A stretch of 10,593 nucleotides of DNA from an uncultured Gammaproteobacteria bacterium (lineage in GTDB: Bacteria; Pseudomonadota; Gammaproteobacteria; GCA-2729495): NCBI GenBank assembly GCA_947258805.1, contig CAMYJV010000086.1, positions 1 through 10,593 on the forward strand, given 5' to 3'. A model generated the notes under the pieces. The model saw nothing but the letters and a program-made list of their open reading frames with translations. It did no database searches and was not told where the DNA came from. Position numbers and translations under genes: made by a program. Of this stretch, positions 7,119 to 10,593 are shown piece after piece; position 1 is the first letter of the stretch, and each line of letters opens with the position of its first letter.

Positions 7119-8472
7119 AGTTGCTGCGCGGCTCGCGGAGGGTAACGAACTCTTCGGCTGCGGTGGGATGAATGCCGATGGTCTGATCGAAATGGGTTTT
7201 GGTTGCTCCCGCGTTCATGGCGACACCAATGCCCTGAATGATCTCTCCAGCTTCCGGCCCTACCATATGGGCTCCCACCACCCTGTCATCGGCCGGGTTC
7301 ACCAGCAGCTTCATCATCGTACGCTCGTCCCGTCCCGACAGCGTGTGCTTCATCGGCTTGAAGGTCGAGACGAACACCTGAACATCCGAATGCTTCTCCC
7401 GCGCCTGGGCCTCCGTCAGCCCGACGGTGCCTATGTTGGGCTGACAGAACACGGCGGTGGGAATCAGGTCGTAGTTCACCGTCCGCTTGGGGTTCTCGGT
7501 GAAGAGGTTGTTGGCAATGCACATGCCTTCGGCAATGGCTACCGGGGTCAGCTGCTCCCGATCAATGACATCACCAATGGCATAGATGTTGGATACGGCG
7601 CTCTGATAGTACTGGTCGACGATGACGCCACCCCGCTTGTTCAGAGTAACGCCCGCCGCTTCGAGCCCCAGACCCTGCGTGTTCGGCAGGCGTCCCGTGG
7701 CGTACATCACCAGGTCTGTATCCAGCGTGCTGCCGTCGGAAAGTGACAGCCGCTTGCGCCCATCCAGCGCCTCGATGGCTGAAACTTCCGTCTGAAAGTG
7801 CAGATGAATGTGCTTCTTCTTGAGTTCCTCGGCAACGAACTCACGCACTTCGTCGTCAAACCCACGAAGAAACAGCGGGCCTCTGTAGAGCAAGTGCGTC
7901 TCCACGCCCAGCCCGGCGAATATGCCCGCAAACTCTACCGCGATGTAGCCTCCGCCGACCACGACCGCATGACCGGGGAAGTCTTCCAGGTAGAAAGCCT
8001 CGTTCGAACTGATGGCCAGGTCCCTGCCCGGCAGCTCGGGAAGCATGGGCCAACTGCCCGTAGCGACGAGAATGTTCTCGGTGCTGAATACTTCATCGCC
8101 CATCCGCACATGGTGCGGATCTTCAAGGACCGCATGCCCCAGTTTTATGTCTACCCCCGCCGTGTTGAGCAGGTTTTCGTAGATGCCGTTGAGGCGCTCA
8201 ATCTCCCGCGTCTTGTTGTCCCGCAGCGTGGCCCAGTCGAAATCCGGGGCTGACGCCTTCCAGCCATAGGCATCGGCATCTTCGAACTCCTCGGCGTAGT
8301 GAGAGCCATAGACGAACAACTTTTTCGGTACGCAGCCTACGTTGACGCAGGTGCCACCCAGATAGGTACTCTCTGCCACGGCAACCCGGGCTCCGTGTGC
8401 AGCCGACATGCGGCCAGCGCGAACGCCGCCGGATCCGGCACCGATGACGAACAGATCGTAGTCGTAACTCAT
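7117..8472 (-). CDS. gor: Glutathione-disulfide reductase
   Basis: Cytoplasmic FAD enzyme that reduces glutathione disulfide with NADPH and keeps the thiol pool reduced. The protein has 451 residues, the family's usual length. The N-terminal FAD motif GAGSGG is at 11-16. The redox disulfide C42/C47 sits in [14 protein letters not shown]. The NADPH domain has [19 protein letters not shown] (171-189), and R197 and R203 are placed as in NADPH-specific reductases. ATGRLPN (258-264) and AIGDV (298-302) follow. The dimer-interface catalytic pair H435 and E440 is in IHPTAAEEF. The start [11 protein letters not shown] matches the Pseudomonas-type N-terminus. The frame stays open upstream to an ATG at 8613 with a better ribosome binding site, but the extra 47 residues do not look like family sequence. 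The ATG at 8472 itself lacks a clear Shine-Dalgarno. First gene of the gor-phosphatase-symporter cluster, divergent from the ThDP enzyme gene. Confidence 0.96.
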   Translation of the reverse strand: MSYDYDLFVIGAGSGGVRAGRMSAAHGARVAVAESTYLGGTCVNVGCVPKKLFVYGSHYAEEFEDADAYGWKASAPDFDWATLRDNKTREIERLNGIYENLLNTAGVDIKLGHAVLEDPHHVRMGDEVFSTENILVATGSWPMLPELPGRDLAISSNEAFYLEDFPGHAVVVGGGYIAVEFAGIFAGLGVETHLLYRGPLFLRGFDDEVREFVAEELKKKHIHLHFQTEVSAIEALDGRKRLSLSDGSTLDTDLVMYATGRLPNTQGLGLEAAGVTLNKRGGVIVDQYYQSAVSNIYAIGDVIDREQLTPVAIAEGMCIANNLFTENPKRTVNYDLIPTAVFCQPNIGTVGLTEAQAREKHSDVQVFVSTFKPMKHTLSGRDERTMMKLLVNPADDRVVGAHMVGPEAGEIIQGIGVAMNAGATKTHFDQTIGIHPTAAEEFVTLREPRSN

Positions 8473-8536
8473 AGCTGGCTGGATGACCACATAGACGAAG
8501 GCCCGGAGCCTAAAGGATCGACCACGGTTTGCAAAG

Positions 8537-8548
8537 CGGGGATCCCCG
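8537..8548. repeat. Perfect 12-bp palindrome in the gor/ThDP-enzyme intergenic region
   Basis: CGGGGATCCCCG is fully self-complementary. It lies 65 nt before the gor start codon and about 100 nt before the divergent gene. It could be a dimer binding site, or a hairpin in the gor leader if gor transcription starts further right. No known regulator box is recognised. Confidence 0.35.
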
Positions 8549-8556
8549 TGCAGAGG

Positions 8557-8576
8557 CTTTCCAATGCCTTTCCAAT
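8557..8576. repeat. Direct repeat CTTTCCAAT x2, 11-bp period
   Basis: CTTTCCAAT occurs at 8557-8565 and again at 8568-8576, separated by GC. The 11-bp period places both copies on nearly the same face of the helix, as in activator or response-regulator half-sites. The second copy overlaps the putative -35 box of the ThDP enzyme gene. Confidence 0.4.
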
Positions 8577-8597
8577 TAGAGGGCCGGCCCATACACT
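8569..8597 (+). promoter_or_regulatory. Sigma70-like promoter candidate for the ThDP enzyme gene
   Basis: TTTCCA (8569-8574) and TACACT (8592-8597) are separated by exactly 17 nt. Each matches the consensus at four of six positions. The expected transcript start would leave a leader of about 45 nt before the ATG at 8650. The spacer contains the perfect palindrome GGGCCGGCCC, a classic operator position. Confidence 0.33.
8581..8590. repeat. Perfect 10-bp palindrome inside a putative promoter spacer
   Basis: GGGCCGGCCC is fully self-complementary and lies between the putative -35 and -10 boxes for the ThDP enzyme gene. On the opposite strand it directly precedes TCTAAT, a five-of-six match to a -10 box that could serve gor. 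It could therefore act on both divergent genes, though short GC palindromes are common in such DNA. Confidence 0.3.
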
Positions 8598-8649
8598 GCG
8601 CGCTGTAACACATGGTCAGTTTTCACCTGCTGAATTGGGGAGCACCTGA

Positions 8650-10194
8650 ATGAACGGCGCGCAAAGCCTGCTCGAAACTTTCGTTGGCGCGGGCGTGGAA
8701 GTCTGCTTTACCAACCCCGGCACCTCCGAGATGCACTTCGTCGCCGCGCTGGACACCGAGCCCGGCATGCGAGCCGTGCTGGGCCTGTTCGAGGGCGTGG
8801 TAACCGGGGCGGCTGACGGCTATGCAAGGATGACCGGGAAACCCGCCTGCACCCTGCTGCACCTGGGCCCCGGGCTCGCCAACGGCCTGGCGAACCTGCA
8901 CAACGCGCGAAGAGCTCGAACGCCGATCGTCAACGTCGTCGGCGAGCACGCCACCTACCACCGCGCGCTGGATGCCCCCCTGACGTCCAACATCGAAGGC
9001 TTCGCCGATCCGGTTTCCGCCTGGATCCGGGTCTCGGAAAACGCCGCTTCGGTGGGAGCGGACGCCGCCCAGGCCGTCCAGGCTGCTTTGTCGCCACCGG
9101 GACAGATTGCCACTCTGATCCTGCCCGCTGACACCGCCTGGAACGAAGCCCCGGGCAGCGCAGCTGCCCTTCCCCCTCACGGCCTGGAGCCATCAAACGC
9201 CGAAGCTGTTGAGGGCGCAATAAAGGCGCTGGTTTCCGGCGAGCGCTGTACCTTTATGGTCAACGGCCTCGGCGTCAGCGAGCGGGGACTCCAGCTGATC
9301 AGTCGCATCGCTCAGAAAACCGGCGCCCGGGTCATGGGGGATACGTTCATCGCGCGGGTACCTCGAGGCGCGGGTCGATTCAATATCGGGCGCCTGCCCT
9401 ATTTCGCCGAGCAGGCAGAAGAAGCACTGGCAGGCACAGAGCATCTGATCCTGGTGGATACGAAGGCGCCGGTGAGCTTCTTTGCATATCCCGGCCGGTC
9501 GAGCGAGCTGACGCCGGAAGGCGCCCAGCTGCATCAGCTGTCGCTGCCCGGCACGGACACGTTGAGCGCGCTCGAGGCCGTGGTCGAGGGTGTTGGCGCA
9601 ACCACGATAGCGCCGGTTACCTCCGATCTCGAACGTCCAGACGCGCCCACCGGGAAGCTGAATCCGGAAAGCATTGCCCAGTCGCTGGCCATGCTGATGC
9701 CGGAGCAGACGATTCTGGTGAACGAGGCCGCGACCTCCGGCTTTGGCCTACCTGGCTTCACTTCCCGCTCGGCACCTCACGATTGGTTGGACCTTACGGG
9801 GGGCGCTATCGGGATGGGCCTGCCCGCAGCGGTGGGAGCCGCGGTCGCCTGTCCCGACCGTCGTGTCGTCGCCCTGCAGGCGGACGGCAGCGCCATGTAC
9901 ACCATTCAGTCGCTGTGGACCATGGCCAGGGAAAACACTGACGTTACCGTGATTTTGTTTGCCAATCGTAAATATGCGATCTTGCAGGTGGAGTTTATGC
10001 GCGTAGGTGCGCAGAATCCGGGTCCGAAGGCTATGAACATGCTGGATCTATCGCGCCCGGACCTCGAATTCGTTCACCTTGCACGAGGCATGGGCGTACC
10101 CGCAGTGCAGGCTACAGACGCCGCGTCCTTTCACCGGGCGCTGGCAGAGAGCTTTGCAACACCGGGACCTTTTCTGATCGAGGCATTGATCTAG
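8650..10194 (+). CDS. ThDP-dependent enzyme, acetolactate synthase large-subunit (IlvB-like) superfamily
   Basis: A thiamine-diphosphate enzyme acting on a 2-oxo acid in the cytoplasm; the exact reaction is unknown. The protein has 514 residues, shorter than true IlvB (about 560-590). The PYR domain (about 1-165) has FTNPGTSEMHF (20-30) and the cofactor-activating glutamate E48 in LFEGVVTGAADGYAR. A linker and central domain (about 185-320) follow. The PP domain (about 340-510) has TGGAIGMGLPAAVGAAVA (383-400), then the Mg-ThDP motif from ADGS (411-414) to N439 in FANRKYAIL. That motif normally reads GDG...NN, so its first glycine is alanine here. GGGGAG ends 7 nt before the ATG, firmly supporting the start. 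No small regulatory subunit (ilvN) is nearby, so branched-chain synthesis is unlikely; a decarboxylase or lyase role is as likely. ugd follows 41 nt later on the same strand. Confidence 0.88.
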   Translation: MNGAQSLLETFVGAGVEVCFTNPGTSEMHFVAALDTEPGMRAVLGLFEGVVTGAADGYARMTGKPACTLLHLGPGLANGLANLHNARRARTPIVNVVGEHATYHRALDAPLTSNIEGFADPVSAWIRVSENAASVGADAAQAVQAALSPPGQIATLILPADTAWNEAPGSAAALPPHGLEPSNAEAVEGAIKALVSGERCTFMVNGLGVSERGLQLISRIAQKTGARVMGDTFIARVPRGAGRFNIGRLPYFAEQAEEALAGTEHLILVDTKAPVSFFAYPGRSSELTPEGAQLHQLSLPGTDTLSALEAVVEGVGATTIAPVTSDLERPDAPTGKLNPESIAQSLAMLMPEQTILVNEAATSGFGLPGFTSRSAPHDWLDLTGGAIGMGLPAAVGAAVACPDRRVVALQADGSAMYTIQSLWTMARENTDVTVILFANRKYAILQVEFMRVGAQNPGPKAMNMLDLSRPDLEFVHLARGMGVPAVQATDAASFHRALAESFATPGPFLIEALI

Positions 10195-10224
10195 CTGCTC
10201 ATATCGAAGACGGCTGCTGAAATC

Positions 10225-10230
10225 AGGAGA
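10225..10230 (+). promoter_or_regulatory. Ribosome binding site that fixes the TTG start of ugd
   Basis: AGGAGA lies 5 nt before TTG at 10236. An ATG four codons later (10248) is too far from it and would remove the first beta strand of the Rossmann fold, since family members begin MKIT(I/M)FGTGYVG. The TTG is therefore the better start. Confidence 0.7.
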
Positions 10231-10235
10231 AGCAC

Positions 10236-10593
10236 TTGAATATCACGATGTTTGGAACCGGCTACGTGGGTCTGGTCACGGGTACCTGCTTCTCCGAGAT
10301 GGGCAACGAAGTGCTCTGCGTGGACATAGACCCGGACAAGGTGGCCGCGCTGACTCGGGGTGAGATTCCCATCTTCGAGCCAGGCCTCGAGCAGATGGTG
10401 CGCAGCAATACGGACGCCGGACGCCTGAGATTTTCCACGGACATCGCTGCCGGCGTCGATCACGGCGAGTTGCTTTTCATCGCGGTAGGCACGCCGGCGG
10501 GCGAAGACGGGTCGGCAGATCTGAGCCACGTGCTTTCGGTTGCGCGCAGCATCGGCGAGCACATGAGCACTTCCAAAGTAGTGGTTGATAAAT
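10236..10593 (+). CDS. ugd: UDP-glucose 6-dehydrogenase, N-terminal part cut by window edge
   Basis: Oxidises UDP-glucose to UDP-glucuronate with two NAD+, supplying precursors for exopolysaccharide, capsule or lipid A modification in the cytoplasm. Only the first 119 codons are present. They read [16 protein letters not shown], with the NAD-binding GxGxxG at residues 7-12, and D30 in CVDID placed to bind the NAD ribose. These are followed by the family stretch [14 protein letters not shown] and by LLFIAVGTP near the second nucleotide-binding strand. The catalytic cysteine and the UDP-binding domain would lie beyond the window. The start is TTG with a strong ribosome binding site. It follows the ThDP enzyme gene after 41 nt without a visible terminator, so read-through is likely. 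The closely related GDP-mannose dehydrogenase is possible, but the N-terminus fits UDP-glucose dehydrogenase better. Confidence 0.92.
   Translation, partial: MNITMFGTGYVGLVTGTCFSEMGNEVLCVDIDPDKVAALTRGEIPIFEPGLEQMVRSNTDAGRLRFSTDIAAGVDHGELLFIAVGTPAGEDGSADLSHVLSVARSIGEHMSTSKVVVDK

Noticed and set aside
6925..7746. 273-codon plus-strand frame spanning the phosphatase and gor genes in antisense
   Set aside because: It crosses two well-supported genes on the other strand and shows no domain; it is typical of GC-rich antisense frames.
1..10593. CRISPR array, tRNA, rRNA, insertion sequence or phage integration site
   Set aside because: I found no regularly spaced repeats, tRNA-like cloverleaf, transposase or integrase sequence, or terminal inverted repeats with target duplications.
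1..10593. Defence island or novel biosynthetic cluster
   Set aside because: All genes but the DUF1232 protein belong to metabolic, transport or quality-control families with intact motifs; none shows nuclease, toxin, reverse transcriptase or carrier-protein features.

Overview
The window is ordinary chromosomal DNA of a GC-rich proteobacterium, most likely a gammaproteobacterium. The glutathione reductase resembles the Pseudomonas type, the signal peptide peptidase is the long two-domain (67 kDa) form, and the genes share one codon style. I see no insertion sequences, prophage genes, CRISPR arrays, tRNA or rRNA. Eight protein genes fill nearly all of it. Two are cut by the window edges: the acyl-CoA synthetase at the left and the UDP-glucose dehydrogenase at the right. 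No gap without a gene exceeds 190 bases.

Layout: (1) 1-1296, minus: acyl-CoA synthetase, C-terminus missing. (2) 1297-1484: divergent intergenic region with a 16-bp near-perfect dyad and a small hairpin. (3) 1485-3299, plus: sppA, which converges on (4) 3354-3911, minus: a DUF1232/YkvA-like protein with an arginine-rich tail. (5) 3965-8472, minus: a tight cluster read right to left, gor (glutathione reductase), then a lipoprotein alkaline phosphatase 10 nt downstream, then an alanine/glycine:cation symporter 1 nt downstream of that. The DUF1232 gene follows 53 nt later and may have its own promoter. (6) 8473-8649: divergent intergenic region with two perfect palindromes and a direct repeat. 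(7) 8650-10194, plus: a ThDP-dependent enzyme of the acetolactate synthase large-subunit superfamily. (8) 10236-10593, plus: start of ugd, with a TTG start and a good ribosome binding site.

Working together: gor, the phosphatase and the symporter are almost certainly co-transcribed. Their products would be a cytoplasmic NADPH-dependent redox enzyme, a surface phosphomonoesterase and an inner-membrane amino acid importer. A shared purpose, such as nutrient scavenging linked to thiol balance, is only inference. The ThDP enzyme and ugd are co-directional and 41 nt apart, so they may share a transcript, but their functions have no obvious link.

I looked for a new biological system and did not find a convincing one. 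The points most worth a second look are a domain-sized insert in the symporter, the gor-phosphatase-symporter grouping, a sharply AT-rich codon patch just before the catalytic lysine of SppA, dyads in both divergent intergenic regions, and the ADGS variant of the ThDP motif.
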